The notes under the pieces were generated by a model. It saw only the letters and a program-made list of their open reading frames with translations. It did not search any database and was not told the origin of the DNA. Both the position numbers and the translations under genes were made by a program. A stretch of 64,000 nt of DNA from Alphaproteobacteria bacterium (lineage in GTDB: Bacteria; Pseudomonadota; Alphaproteobacteria; UBA8366): NCBI GenBank assembly GCA_028281325.1, contig JANQKC010000039.1, forward strand, positions 34,234-98,233, in the 5' to 3' direction. Below are positions 36,199-44,612 of the stretch, one piece after another. Numbering within the stretch: position 1 is the first letter of the stretch; every line of letters begins with the position of its first letter.

Positions 36199-36284
36199 GG
36201 AAGGCGTCCTCGTCTGCTCTGTGGCTGTCCCGTTCTTGCCGCGCACTCTAATTAAAATTCCACGGATCGCACAGGAACCGCCCG

Positions 36285-36380
36285 ATGAAAAGCAAAGGAC
36301 GGCGTTTCAAGGAACTGTTGCAAGCACCCGACATCCCGGCCGCGCGCGGCGTCTATGACGGGTTCAGCGCCCGCGCCGTG
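36285..36380 (+). pseudogene. Truncated 5' copy of the isocitrate lyase/PEP mutase-family gene
   Basis: These 32 codons encode a protein start almost the same as that of the intact lyase at 38329: both begin MKSKGRR and share GVYDG and SAR (22 of 32 residues equal by eye). An aggaa site stands before the ATG. Similarity then stops abruptly, 40 bases before the end of the SCO gene, so the rest of the gene is missing. The copper operon lies between this stump and the intact copy. Confidence 0.75.
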
Positions 36381-36420
36381 CCTCGGCCGACTGTGTGCAA
36401 TAGCGGGCCCGGCTGCCGGC

Positions 36421-37038
36421 CTAAGACGATTTGCCGGTCGCCAACCGCCGCAGTTTCTGCAGCGCGATTTTCGGGTCCTCGTTATACGCGATCGTGCCTT
36501 GGAAGCTGCCGTCCGGGCGCACCAGATAGATCGACGCGGTATGATCCATCGTATAGTCGCCATCGTCCAGCGGCACGCGCCTGGCGAAGACACGCCACGC
36601 CTTGATCAATTTGGCGATTTCCTTCGGATCGCCGGTGATCCCGGTGATCCGTGGCGAGAAGGCCGTGACGTAGTTCTTCATCAGTTCAGGCGTATCGCGT
36701 TCCGGATCGACGGTGACGAAGAAGGCCTTGAGCGGCGCGCCGTCCTCGCCCAGGTCATCCATCAGCATCGCCAAGTCGTACAAGCTGGTCGGGCAGACTT
36801 CCGGGCAGTGCGTGAACCCGAAGAACAAAGCCGTCGGGTGGTTTGCGAAAGCTTGCTCGGAGATCGGCTCGCCATTGTGGTCGATCAGATTGAAGGGCGC
36901 GCCGAGTTTCGCCGCGGCCGCGACGACCGACCGTTCGGTGCCCTTATAGACGGATTGGTAGATCATCACGCCGCTTAGAACGAGGGTGAGGACGGCAACC
37001 GCCACCCACGCCCCAATTCGAAAAGACTTCAGAGTCAT
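36421..37038 (-). CDS. SCO1/SenC family copper chaperone
   Basis: This 205-residue SCO protein has an N-terminal membrane anchor (WVAVAVLTLVLSGVMIYQSVY), the copper CxxxC in THCPEVCPTSL and the distal His in MDHTASIYLV. It follows the PCuAC gene by 13 bases on the same strand. The pair is the usual two-protein route that hands copper to the CuA centre of cytochrome c oxidase. It is a paralogue of the SCO gene at 9.7 kb. Confidence 0.94.
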   Translation of the reverse strand: MTLKSFRIGAWVAVAVLTLVLSGVMIYQSVYKGTERSVVAAAAKLGAPFNLIDHNGEPISEQAFANHPTALFFGFTHCPEVCPTSLYDLAMLMDDLGEDGAPLKAFFVTVDPERDTPELMKNYVTAFSPRITGITGDPKEIAKLIKAWRVFARRVPLDDGDYTMDHTASIYLVRPDGSFQGTIAYNEDPKIALQKLRRLATGKSS

Positions 37039-37051
37039 CGTCCGACCTTTC

Positions 37052-37552
37052 CTATTTGTCCTTCATGCCATGGCCGTGTTTCATGCCGTGACCGCCATGT
37101 TTCCGCCCGCCGATCTTCTTGACCGCGAAGTCCAAATCGACTTTTCCGGCTTTCTCGAAAACCAGGGTCGCGGTTCTGTTTTCGCCTTCCTTGAGCTGCT
37201 CCTTGAGCTTCATGAACATCACGTGATAGCCGCCGGGCTTGAGCGTGACTGAGCCGTTTGCCGGGATTTCGAGACCGCCGGCGATCTCGCGCATTCTCAT
37301 GACATCGCCTTGCATCGTCATTTCGTGGATTTCGACCCTGCCGGCAAAGGGCGCGGATCCGGCGACGAGGCGGTCCGGCTGCGATCCCGTGTTGGTGATC
37401 GTCATGTAGCCGCCCGCGACGGGCGCGCCAGGAACGGTTGCGCGGGCGTAGGGATCGGCGATTTTCAGGTCCCCGACCGCGGTCTCCCCGGCGATGGCCG
37501 TACCGGACAGGGTGGCGATAATCAGGCTGGCGATAAGGGCGATGTGTTTCAT
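37052..37552 (-). CDS. PCuAC-type periplasmic copper chaperone
   Basis: This 166-residue exported protein of the PCuAC family binds Cu(I) in the periplasm and serves cytochrome oxidase assembly. The signal peptide covers about residues 1-21 (IALIASLIIATLSGTAIA). The copper motif is complete: His and Met in EIHEMTM, Met in VMRMREI, then His and Met in GGYHVMFMK. A His/Met-rich tail (HGGHGMKHGHGM) may hold extra copper. The ATG at 37552 was chosen for the signal peptide. Confidence 0.93.
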   Translation of the reverse strand: MKHIALIASLIIATLSGTAIAGETAVGDLKIADPYARATVPGAPVAGGYMTITNTGSQPDRLVAGSAPFAGRVEIHEMTMQGDVMRMREIAGGLEIPANGSVTLKPGGYHVMFMKLKEQLKEGENRTATLVFEKAGKVDLDFAVKKIGGRKHGGHGMKHGHGMKDK

Positions 37553-37700
37553 TCTGTTTTTTCCCGTTGCGCAATGGAGATGTCGGGTCCGTGGACCGCG
37601 GCCTATTCCATGCGTCTTCAATAATGTTGACCGGCGCAAAGACGTGGAAAGCCCTCAGGCGTCCGACGATTCACGCAGTTCGTGTAAGGCGTTGGAGGGT

Positions 37701-38087
37701 CTAGGCCAGCGGTGGGCCGCGCAACGGAGCGTTCGGTCGGTGTCCGGTCGAGGCGGGTCGGTTGTCGCTCGGGGCTGTAAGGTCGACGGCGACCGACCGG
37801 ACGATCGGTTGCGGCAGGCATGTCCGCTGCGGAACCATGAACGTGCCGGCGATTCGGCAGAAATCACAGAAGCCAGGAACGAAACCGTCACCGCTGCCGT
37901 CTCCGGAACCGGCGATGCAGAAGACCGGGAGGCTTCCGTCGGGCAATGCATAGGCCGCGAGGTCGGTGGCGCGATCGCCGGGTATGCCGGACACCGCCGC
38001 GGGCTGATGGGCAAACGCAACCATAATCAAGGCGAGAGCGCAGAACCCTCGCACCAGATATCCTGCTAGTTTGCGACCGTATGTCAC
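37701..38087 (-). CDS. DUF2946-like secreted Cys-motif protein in copper operon
   Basis: This 128-residue protein has a hydrophobic N-terminal export segment (YLVRGFCALALIMVAFAH), then LPDGSLPVFC and CDFCRIAG. It has the same plan as the protein at 13.7 kb and fits DUF2946. It lies upstream of PCuAC and SCO on the same strand, so a role in periplasmic copper handling is likely but unproven. The start is GTG at 38087 and the ribosome site is weak. Confidence 0.65.
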   Translation of the reverse strand: MTYGRKLAGYLVRGFCALALIMVAFAHQPAAVSGIPGDRATDLAAYALPDGSLPVFCIAGSGDGSGDGFVPGFCDFCRIAGTFMVPQRTCLPQPIVRSVAVDLTAPSDNRPASTGHRPNAPLRGPPLA

Positions 38088-38328
38088 CTGTCGGCCCGTC
38101 CGATATCAATGGATACGCCAGCGCCCCTTTGAATACGGCGCAGGCGTAGCATCCGCCATGCGGCAATTGAGCGCAAGACCGTTGGTTTTGTCGTCCCGGG
38201 CCCCAGTATTTTCCGCAGAATCGGGCCGTTTTGTCCTCGGGCCTCGTCATCGCTATTGTTGCCCTGAAACTTGGTGGCGGCTTGCTCCGCCGCCGGGTCA
38301 CGGACTGCACACAGACGGAGGGATAACG

Positions 38329-39255
38329 ATGAAAAGCAAAGGACGCCGCCTGAAGGACCTGCTTGAGGCGCCTGAAATCTTGATTTCGCCCGGCGTCTAC
38401 GACGGATACAGCGCCCGACTCGTCCAGGCGCGCGGGTTCAAGAGCGGCGCGATTTCCGGCGCGGGTCTCTCCGAATGCCATCTCGGCTGGTCGGACAAGG
38501 GCATCATGGGGCTGGAGGACAATCTGCGTTTCTGCCGGGCGATCGCCGAATGCGCCGAGGACCTGCTGCTGCATGCCGACGCCGATACGGGCTACGGCAA
38601 TGCGGTCAACGTCCATTTCGTGACGCGCGCCTTCGAACAGGCCGGCGTCGCCGCGGTGATGTTCGAGGATCAGGTCTGGCCCAAGCGCTGCGGTCACATG
38701 GTCGGCAAGGATGTGATCTCGGCCGAGGAAATGGTGCAGAAGGTGAAGGCGGCCTGTGACGCCCGCCGCGACGATGATTTCGTCATCAAATCGCGGACCG
38801 ACGCCGCCGGTGTGCTGGGCCTGAACGCGGCCATCGACCGGCTGAACATGTATGCGGAGGCGGGCGCCGACCTGTTGTTCGCCGATGCCCTGCTGTCGGC
38901 CGAGGATATCGAGACGGTCGCGCGCAACGTACCGAAACCGCTGACGGTCAACATGGGGCTCGGCATCCGGTCGCGCCCGACCACGCCGCTGATCTCGCCG
39001 GGCCGTTTGCAGGAAATGGGCGTCGCGGCGGTGAGCTATCCGCGTCTGCTGTCGACCTCGGCGGTGCGCGGCATGATGAACGCCATGGACGCCTTCCAGG
39101 ACATGGTGGCGAGCAATGAAGAGGTTGATCGGCCTGACCTGTTGGTCTCGTTCGACGAGGTCAACGCGCTGGTCGGCTACGACACGCTGGCCGAGATGGA
39201 ACACCGCTACGCGGTCGAGGGCGATACCGCCCCGAAAAGCGCGACCGGCGATTAG
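38329..39255 (+). CDS. Isocitrate lyase/PEP mutase-superfamily lyase (2,3-dimethylmalate lyase-like)
   Basis: This is a 308-residue TIM-barrel lyase. The metal site shows DADTGYGN and the catalytic-Cys loop reads WPKRCGHMVGK, the form found in C-C lyases such as methylisocitrate lyase and 2,3-dimethylmalate lyase rather than mutases. The ATG at 38329 has ggaggg upstream. An aconitase-type hydratase of two subunits follows directly, giving a hydratase-plus-lyase module that would turn an unsaturated branched diacid into pyruvate or glyoxylate plus an acid. The specific substrate is inferred. Confidence 0.88.
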   Translation: MKSKGRRLKDLLEAPEILISPGVYDGYSARLVQARGFKSGAISGAGLSECHLGWSDKGIMGLEDNLRFCRAIAECAEDLLLHADADTGYGNAVNVHFVTRAFEQAGVAAVMFEDQVWPKRCGHMVGKDVISAEEMVQKVKAACDARRDDDFVIKSRTDAAGVLGLNAAIDRLNMYAEAGADLLFADALLSAEDIETVARNVPKPLTVNMGLGIRSRPTTPLISPGRLQEMGVAAVSYPRLLSTSAVRGMMNAMDAFQDMVASNEEVDRPDLLVSFDEVNALVGYDTLAEMEHRYAVEGDTAPKSATGD

Positions 39256-39275
39256 CGGCAACCGAGGAACACGCC

Positions 39276-40544
39276 ATGGGCATGACCATCATCGAGAAGA
39301 TTCTCGCCCGGCAGAGCGGCCAAGACCGCGTGCGGCCGGGCGACCTGGTCACCGTCAATGTCGATACGGTGGTCATGTTCGATAACAATTTCATGGACAG
39401 CGTGTGGCGGGCGGTTCTGCACGTGATCGATCCGGACCGTGTGGTCGTCGCCTTCGATCACCGCGCGCCCGCGGCCCATGTGGCCAGCGCCGCCGCGCAT
39501 CAGACCGGCCGGCGGTTCGTCGAGAAATTCGGCATCGAGCGGTTCCACGATGTGGGGCGTCGGCAGGGGATCTCCCATGTCCTGGTCGCCGATCATGCCT
39601 ATGCGATGCCGGGCACGGTGTTGTTGTGCAGCGATTCGCATACCTGCAGCGCGGGGGCCTTCAACTGCGTCGCCCGTGGCGTCGGCGCGCCCGATATCAT
39701 CTACGCGCTGACCAAGGGCGAGACCTGGTTCCGCGTCGGCGAGACCGTCCGCTATGACCTGGAGGGCAGCTTCAACCCGGCGGTGTCGATGAAGGACGTG
39801 TTCCTACATATCGCGGGGACATACGGTGGACATGAAACGATGAATGTCGAGTTCGGCGGACCGGCCATGCCGCAGCTCAACATGAACGCGCGGCGCACGC
39901 TGACGACGATGGGCGCGGAGTTGAGCGCCGAGTTCGCGACCTTCGAACCCGATCGAATCCTGTTCGACCATATCGATGCGCAAAACCCCGGCCACCCGGC
40001 CTACGAGGCGCAGTATCCGGACGAGGACGCGGCCTATGCGGACCGGCGGACGATTCGCCTCGACGAGATCGAACCGCTCGTGGCCCTGCCCGACAGCGTG
40101 TTGGACAATTCGCGTCCGGTCGGCGACCTCGCCGGCACCGCGATCGATCAGGCCTTCATCGGCTCCTGCGCCAACGGCACCATCGACGACCTGGAAAGCG
40201 CCGCGAGGGTCTTGGCGGGCCGGCAGGTGGCGGACAGCGTGCGCCTGATCGTGACGCCGGGCTCGCAAACCATCTATCGGCAGGCGGCGAAAAGCGGCGT
40301 CTTGTCGACCCTGGTCGAGGCGGGTGCGGTGGTGACCAATGCGACCTGCGGGGCGTGCGGCGGCGGCCATCTCGGTGTGTTGGGGGCGGGCGAGACCTGC
40401 ATCACGGCGAGCACCCGGAACTTCAAGGGCCGCATGGGCGACCCCAGCGCGAAGATCTACATGGGGTCGCCGGCGACCGTAGCGGCGTCCGCGATCAAGG
40501 GAACGATCGCCGACCCGAGCGAGTTTCTCGGGCGGGAAGACTAA
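39276..40544 (+). CDS. Aconitase-superfamily hydratase large subunit (archaeal LeuC / DmdA-like)
   Basis: This 422-residue large subunit is of the archaeal-type isopropylmalate isomerase/homoaconitase form, also used by dimethylmaleate hydratase DmdA. The 4Fe-4S ligands are Cys in GSCANG and the two Cys in TCGACGGG. SDSHTCSAGAFNCVARG and TASTRNFKGRMG are typical. It starts 20 bases after the lyase gene and ends three bases before the small-subunit gene. It differs clearly in type from the LeuC-type protein at 26.6 kb. Confidence 0.9.
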   Translation: MGMTIIEKILARQSGQDRVRPGDLVTVNVDTVVMFDNNFMDSVWRAVLHVIDPDRVVVAFDHRAPAAHVASAAAHQTGRRFVEKFGIERFHDVGRRQGISHVLVADHAYAMPGTVLLCSDSHTCSAGAFNCVARGVGAPDIIYALTKGETWFRVGETVRYDLEGSFNPAVSMKDVFLHIAGTYGGHETMNVEFGGPAMPQLNMNARRTLTTMGAELSAEFATFEPDRILFDHIDAQNPGHPAYEAQYPDEDAAYADRRTIRLDEIEPLVALPDSVLDNSRPVGDLAGTAIDQAFIGSCANGTIDDLESAARVLAGRQVADSVRLIVTPGSQTIYRQAAKSGVLSTLVEAGAVVTNATCGACGGGHLGVLGAGETCITASTRNFKGRMGDPSAKIYMGSPATVAASAIKGTIADPSEFLGRED

Positions 40545-40547
40545 GCC

Positions 40548-41054
40548 ATGGAATACGAAGGTAAGACATGGCGCTTCGAGGCCAACATCAATACCGACCT
40601 GATCCTGCCCAGCCGTTGCTACTACCTGCCGCCGGAGGAGCAGATCAATTATATCTTCTCCGCCAACCGTCCCGGCTGGGTCGACGAGATGAGCAAGGGC
40701 GACATCATCGTTGCGGAACCGAATTTCGGTATGGGGTCGTCGCGCCCCGCGGCCCGGAACCTGCGACTCTTGGGGGTGGCCTGCCTCGTTGCGGAATCGA
40801 TCAACGGGCTGTTTTACCGGAATTGCGTCAATTTCGGCTTTCCGGCCCTGGAATGCCCCGGCGTGACGGACGCGTTTACGGAAGGCGATGTTGCCGCCGT
40901 CTCTTTCGAGGATTTCACGGTTCGGAATGTCACCACGGGGCGGAAATTGGAGGCAAAGCCTCTACCGGATGCTCTGCTGACGATTCTGATGGCGGGCGGG
41001 ATCTATCCGCTGCTGGAAAAGGAAGGTCTGATCGCGCCGACGGAAACCGGTTAG
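40548..41054 (+). CDS. Aconitase-superfamily hydratase small subunit (LeuD / DmdB-like)
   Basis: This 168-residue swivelling-domain subunit belongs with the preceding large subunit. Motifs are NINTDLILPSRC at the N-terminus, EPNFGMGSSRPAARNLRLLG and NGLFYRNCVNFGFPAL. In LeuD the corresponding segment reads GCGSSREHAP; here the Cys and His are Met and Pro, again pointing to a non-leucine substrate. The stop codon overlaps the stop of the converging histidine kinase gene. Confidence 0.9.
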   Translation: MEYEGKTWRFEANINTDLILPSRCYYLPPEEQINYIFSANRPGWVDEMSKGDIIVAEPNFGMGSSRPAARNLRLLGVACLVAESINGLFYRNCVNFGFPALECPGVTDAFTEGDVAAVSFEDFTVRNVTTGRKLEAKPLPDALLTILMAGGIYPLLEKEGLIAPTETG

Positions 41055-42319
41055 CCGGTCGCCGCTTTCGGCGGCGATTGTCCCGGAATCGATACCGGCA
41101 GTTCGATCTTTACCGAGGTGCCGCGGCCCGGGGCGCTGCGCAGATCGATCTCTCCGCCGAGCATTTCGATCAACTTGCGGGCGATCGGCAGGCCAAGTCC
41201 GGTGCCGGTTTCGTCGGAGTCGCCGCGCTTGTAGGGTTTCATGACTTCGTGCAGGTTTTCGGCGGTCATGCCGATACCGGTATCCGACACCACCAGCACC
41301 AGCACCCCGTCCCTTTTCCCGCGTTTCGCGGACAGCATGACGCGGCCATGTTCGGGCGTGTATTTGATCGCATTGGACACGAGGTTGACCAGGACCTGCC
41401 GCAGCTTCCGTTTGTCGGTCTCGATGATGGGCAGGTCGGGCTCGATATCGATCTCTAGGTTGATATGAGCGTCGAGCGCGAGTTGCCCGAGCATCTCGGT
41501 CGTTTCTTCGATCACGCGGTTGACGCTGACATCCTCGATTTCAAGCGCCTCTTCGCCGACCTCGATCCGGGTCAGATCGAGCCGCGCATCGATGATGCCG
41601 AGCAAATGCTGGCCCGCTTCGAAGATGTTCTTGGCGTATTCCTTGTACTTGCCATCCGGCATGGGCCCGAAGGATTCCTGCCGCATCGCGTCGGACATGC
41701 CGCAGATCGCGTTGAGCGGCGTGCGCAATTCGTGATGCGTTTCGGCGAAGTAGTCGATGCGCTCGCGATTCTCGGACCGAACCGACTCAAGTTCGCTGGC
41801 CAGCCGCTTCTCCGTTTCCTTCAACAAGGCGAGCGCGCTGTCGAGCCGCCTGGTCCGGCGATCCAGCCTCGCTTGGATTTGCGCGTGCGATTGCACTCGC
41901 GCGATCAGTTCGATGGGGTCGAGCGGCAGCGAGACGAAATCGGTGCCGGCATAGGACAGCAAGTCCCGATGGCCGTTGTGGTCCTGCGCATCCGTTAGGA
42001 ACAGGATCGGCCCCGAGTATGGCTTCCCGCCGTCCTTGAGACCGGCGATCAGGGCGAGACCGTCGGCGTTGGCGTCACCGGGTACGGCTAGAACGATGCT
42101 TGGGGGCGAGGACGCGATTTCAGCGAGCGCGGTCTTGATGTCCGCGCAGACCATCGCCGACTCGAAACCGGCCTTTTGCAGGATGCCCTGCGCTTGCGGC
42201 GCAACGGTATCCGTCGGATCGACGATCAATACCGCAGCGTCGGCCACCCGGACGCCATTCGCCGGCGCACCGCTTGCCTGAATTTTTATTGGCTGCTCGG
42301 TATTGTCTTTATCGGCCAT
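41051..42319 (-). CDS. Histidine kinase with degenerate receiver domain
   Basis: This 422-residue soluble kinase starts with a receiver-like domain (about 28-145), then a coiled coil (about 145-190), a HisKA box HHELRTPLNAICGM, and a HATPase domain with the N box NLVSNAIKY, G1 box DTGIGM and GTGLGLPIARKL. In the receiver domain the phospho-acceptor Asp after strand 3 is Ala (PSIVLAVPGD) and the conserved Lys is lost (FVSLPLDP), so it probably cannot be phosphorylated. There are no membrane spans and no response regulator nearby. Confidence 0.9.
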   Translation of the reverse strand: MADKDNTEQPIKIQASGAPANGVRVADAAVLIVDPTDTVAPQAQGILQKAGFESAMVCADIKTALAEIASSPPSIVLAVPGDANADGLALIAGLKDGGKPYSGPILFLTDAQDHNGHRDLLSYAGTDFVSLPLDPIELIARVQSHAQIQARLDRRTRRLDSALALLKETEKRLASELESVRSENRERIDYFAETHHELRTPLNAICGMSDAMRQESFGPMPDGKYKEYAKNIFEAGQHLLGIIDARLDLTRIEVGEEALEIEDVSVNRVIEETTEMLGQLALDAHINLEIDIEPDLPIIETDKRKLRQVLVNLVSNAIKYTPEHGRVMLSAKRGKRDGVLVLVVSDTGIGMTAENLHEVMKPYKRGDSDETGTGLGLPIARKLIEMLGGEIDLRSAPGRGTSVKIELPVSIPGQSPPKAATG

Positions 42320-42600
42320 GCTTGGAAATAAAATTGAATATGAATTCCGACGTTAACCCTATTCCCGATGTCTTAACATCGACTTACCCCTGCGCGCATA
42401 AAAAATCCGCGATTTCGCACCGGTTGTAGCGAAACCAAATTTGCAGATATAAAGTCCTAATATCGGCAATTCTTTGATGTTTACGCTGCATCTCGGCCGA
42501 AAAGAAGCGAACAATACGGGTTTTTGGCGCGAGTTTTCGTCTTACGGTAGTAATTGTGGCAGATTGGCGAAGGAATACGCGCCGGCTTGGCCCGCTGGGG
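42320..42600. other. AT-rich intergenic region
   Basis: This stretch of 281 bases lies between the kinase start and the end of the luciferase-like gene. It must hold the kinase promoter. It is richer in A and T than its neighbours. I see no RNA gene, repeat or reading frame that I can support. Confidence 0.4.
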
Positions 42601-43647
42601 TCACCATGTCTGCTTGAATCCTTTGAAGGGGGTCGGGATTTTCTGCAGGTCTTGGATGACTTCGCCCGGCAGCGAAATGTCCACGTCGGCCGACATGCTG
42701 GCGTTCAATGTGTCGGACACGCCGCCGAAGCGCGCCTCGACGGCGCCGACGATGTCATCGTAACTGCCGACGGCCGCGAAAAGATGGACGATGTCGTCGG
42801 GAATTTCGGCGGCCATCTTGTCCCACTCGCCGCGCTTCGACATCTCGTGCAGCTTCATCCCGAGATCTTGCTGATCGTGCAGTTCCCAGACGGGAAAATA
42901 GCTGCGGGTCGACCCGTAGAAGGCGACGCGGTAACGCACCCACTCGAACAACTTGTCGATGCTTTCCTGGTCGGGGCCGGTGACGATGTAACCGCCGCCG
43001 GTGATCTCGAAATTCTCCCGCTTGGTGCCGCCCTTCTCGAATCCCTCTTCCAACCGCGGCATCACCACCTCTTCGAGATAGCGCCGGGTGCAGAACGGAT
43101 GCAGCCGTACGCCGTCGCAAACCCGGCCGGCGAGCCGCAGCATCGCCGGGCCGACGGCGGCGATGGTCACCGGGATCGGCGGCAGGCCGTTGCGGTCGGG
43201 AATGAAGTTCGGCGTCATCAGCGTGAACTGGTAATGCTCGCCGACATAGTTCAGTTTCTCGCCCTTTTCCCAGCACCGCCAGATCGCGCGCAGGCCTTCG
43301 ATGTATTCGCGCAGGCGCGGCGCCGGCGGGCTCCACGGCACGCTGAACCGCCGCTCGTTATGGCCTTTGACTTGCGAGCCCAGTCCCAGCGCGAAACGTC
43401 CGTTCGACGCGGTCTGCAGATCATGCGCGGTTTCGGCGACGACCATGGGGCTGCGGGCGAAGGCGATTGCGATGCCAGTCGACAACTCGATCCGCTTCGT
43501 CGCCGTCGCGGCCACCGCAAGCGGCAGGAACGGCTCGTACTTGTTTTCCATGGTGACGGCGCCGTCATAGCCGGCGGCTTCGATCGCGGCCGCCTCGGCC
43601 GGAACGTCCTGCAAGTTATGTTGCGGCAGGATCGTGAGAACGCGCAT
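42601..43647 (-). CDS. Luciferase-like (LLM class) flavin- or F420-dependent oxidoreductase
   Basis: This 348-residue TIM-barrel protein is of the bacterial luciferase superfamily. Recognisable segments are GYDGAVTMENKYEPFLPLAVAA (start of the barrel), IELSTGIAIAFARSPMVVAE, GRFALGLGSQV and IPVTIAAVGPAMLRLAGRVCDG. Such enzymes use FMN or F420; the cofactor cannot be decided here. The substrate is unknown. It is divergent from the tandem class II aldolase genes, with a possible shared operator between them. Confidence 0.9.
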   Translation of the reverse strand: MRVLTILPQHNLQDVPAEAAAIEAAGYDGAVTMENKYEPFLPLAVAATATKRIELSTGIAIAFARSPMVVAETAHDLQTASNGRFALGLGSQVKGHNERRFSVPWSPPAPRLREYIEGLRAIWRCWEKGEKLNYVGEHYQFTLMTPNFIPDRNGLPPIPVTIAAVGPAMLRLAGRVCDGVRLHPFCTRRYLEEVVMPRLEEGFEKGGTKRENFEITGGGYIVTGPDQESIDKLFEWVRYRVAFYGSTRSYFPVWELHDQQDLGMKLHEMSKRGEWDKMAAEIPDDIVHLFAAVGSYDDIVGAVEARFGGVSDTLNASMSADVDISLPGEVIQDLQKIPTPFKGFKQTW

Positions 43648-43726
43648 GTCGGAAATCTCCTAGAAGGGGCGGAATTGAGCGGGAACTCGGACCGGCTGGC
43701 GCCGTTTGGCTGGCCGGAGCGATGTT

Positions 43727-43738
43727 ATGGTATACTAT
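43727..43738. promoter_or_regulatory. Possible GntR-type operator
   Basis: The near-palindrome atggtatactat lies in the divergent gap between the luciferase-like and class II aldolase genes. It fits the loose tnGTnnACna half-site plan of GntR-family (FadR/VanR type) regulators. No such regulator is encoded in the window. Confidence 0.25.
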
Positions 43739-43800
43739 GTTTTCGGTCGTCCTGCGGCCCATCCATTTCTTAATCAGTTTATCCGAGAGAGGAATCGCTC

Positions 43801-44592
43801 ATGTCAGCGCTGGCAGCAATCGATGTGCGCCCGGAAGACATCCCGACGATGCGGGAGAAGGTGTCGCCGGAAGAATGGGAAACGCGTGTGAACTTGGCCG
43901 CCTGTTACCGGCTGGTCGATTACTACGGCATGTCCGATCTGACCGGCACGCATATTTCGGCGCGCGTCCCGGGCGAGGACGGCACCTTCCTGATCAATCC
44001 CTACGGCCTGTTCTTCGACGAGATCACGGCGTCCAGCCTGGTCAAGATCGATATGGACGGCAATATCCTGAGCGATACCGAATACCGCATCAACGCCGCG
44101 GGCTACACGATCCATAGCGCCGTGCATGGCGCGCGCCACGACGTGCAATGCGTGCTGCACACGCATACGCGGGCCGGGATGGCGGTTTCCATGCTGAAAT
44201 GCGGCCTGCTACCGATCACCCAGCATTCGGCGCGGTTCATCGGCAACACCGGCTACCACGACTATGAGGGCGTCGCGACGAATCTCGACGAGCGCGAGCG
44301 TCTGGTCGCCGACCTGGGGCCGACGAACCTCGCGATGATCCTGCACAATCACGGCCTCATGACCTGCGGCTACAACATCCCGCATGCCTTTTGGCTGATC
44401 CATAAGCTGGAGAAGGCTTGCCAAGCGCAGATCGACGCCATGGCGGCCGGAACAAAGGTCACGGAAATCTCGCAAGCGGTCCAGGACAGCACCGCGGCGC
44501 ATTTCCGGAAGGGCGGCACCGCCGGGGCGGACCGGGGCTGGCCCGGCCATTTGCGGCAACTCGACCGCGTCGATCCCAGCTACAAGCATTGA
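43801..44592 (+). CDS. Class II aldolase/adducin family protein (tandem copy 1)
   Basis: This 263-residue protein shares most residues with the next gene and much with the one at 12.7 kb. Metal ligands are probably the His in VLHTHTRAG and HNHGLMTCG. NPYGLFFDEITASSLVKID and YHDYEGVATNLDERERL are shared family segments. NAAGYTIH stands where FucA has its catalytic Glu, so simple aldol chemistry is doubtful. gagagagga precedes the ATG. It is co-transcribed with the second copy (20-base gap). Confidence 0.9.
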   Translation: MSALAAIDVRPEDIPTMREKVSPEEWETRVNLAACYRLVDYYGMSDLTGTHISARVPGEDGTFLINPYGLFFDEITASSLVKIDMDGNILSDTEYRINAAGYTIHSAVHGARHDVQCVLHTHTRAGMAVSMLKCGLLPITQHSARFIGNTGYHDYEGVATNLDERERLVADLGPTNLAMILHNHGLMTCGYNIPHAFWLIHKLEKACQAQIDAMAAGTKVTEISQAVQDSTAAHFRKGGTAGADRGWPGHLRQLDRVDPSYKH

Positions 44593-44612
44593 GACGGGAA
44601 GGAAACCAGCAA

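Noticed and set aside
24574..41054. Complete anaerobic nicotinate pathway
   Set aside because: Some enzyme types match (molybdenum hydroxylase, beta-hydroxyacid dehydrogenase, hydratase, lyase), but the B12 mutase, isomerase, enamidase and reductase are missing and the genes are scattered.
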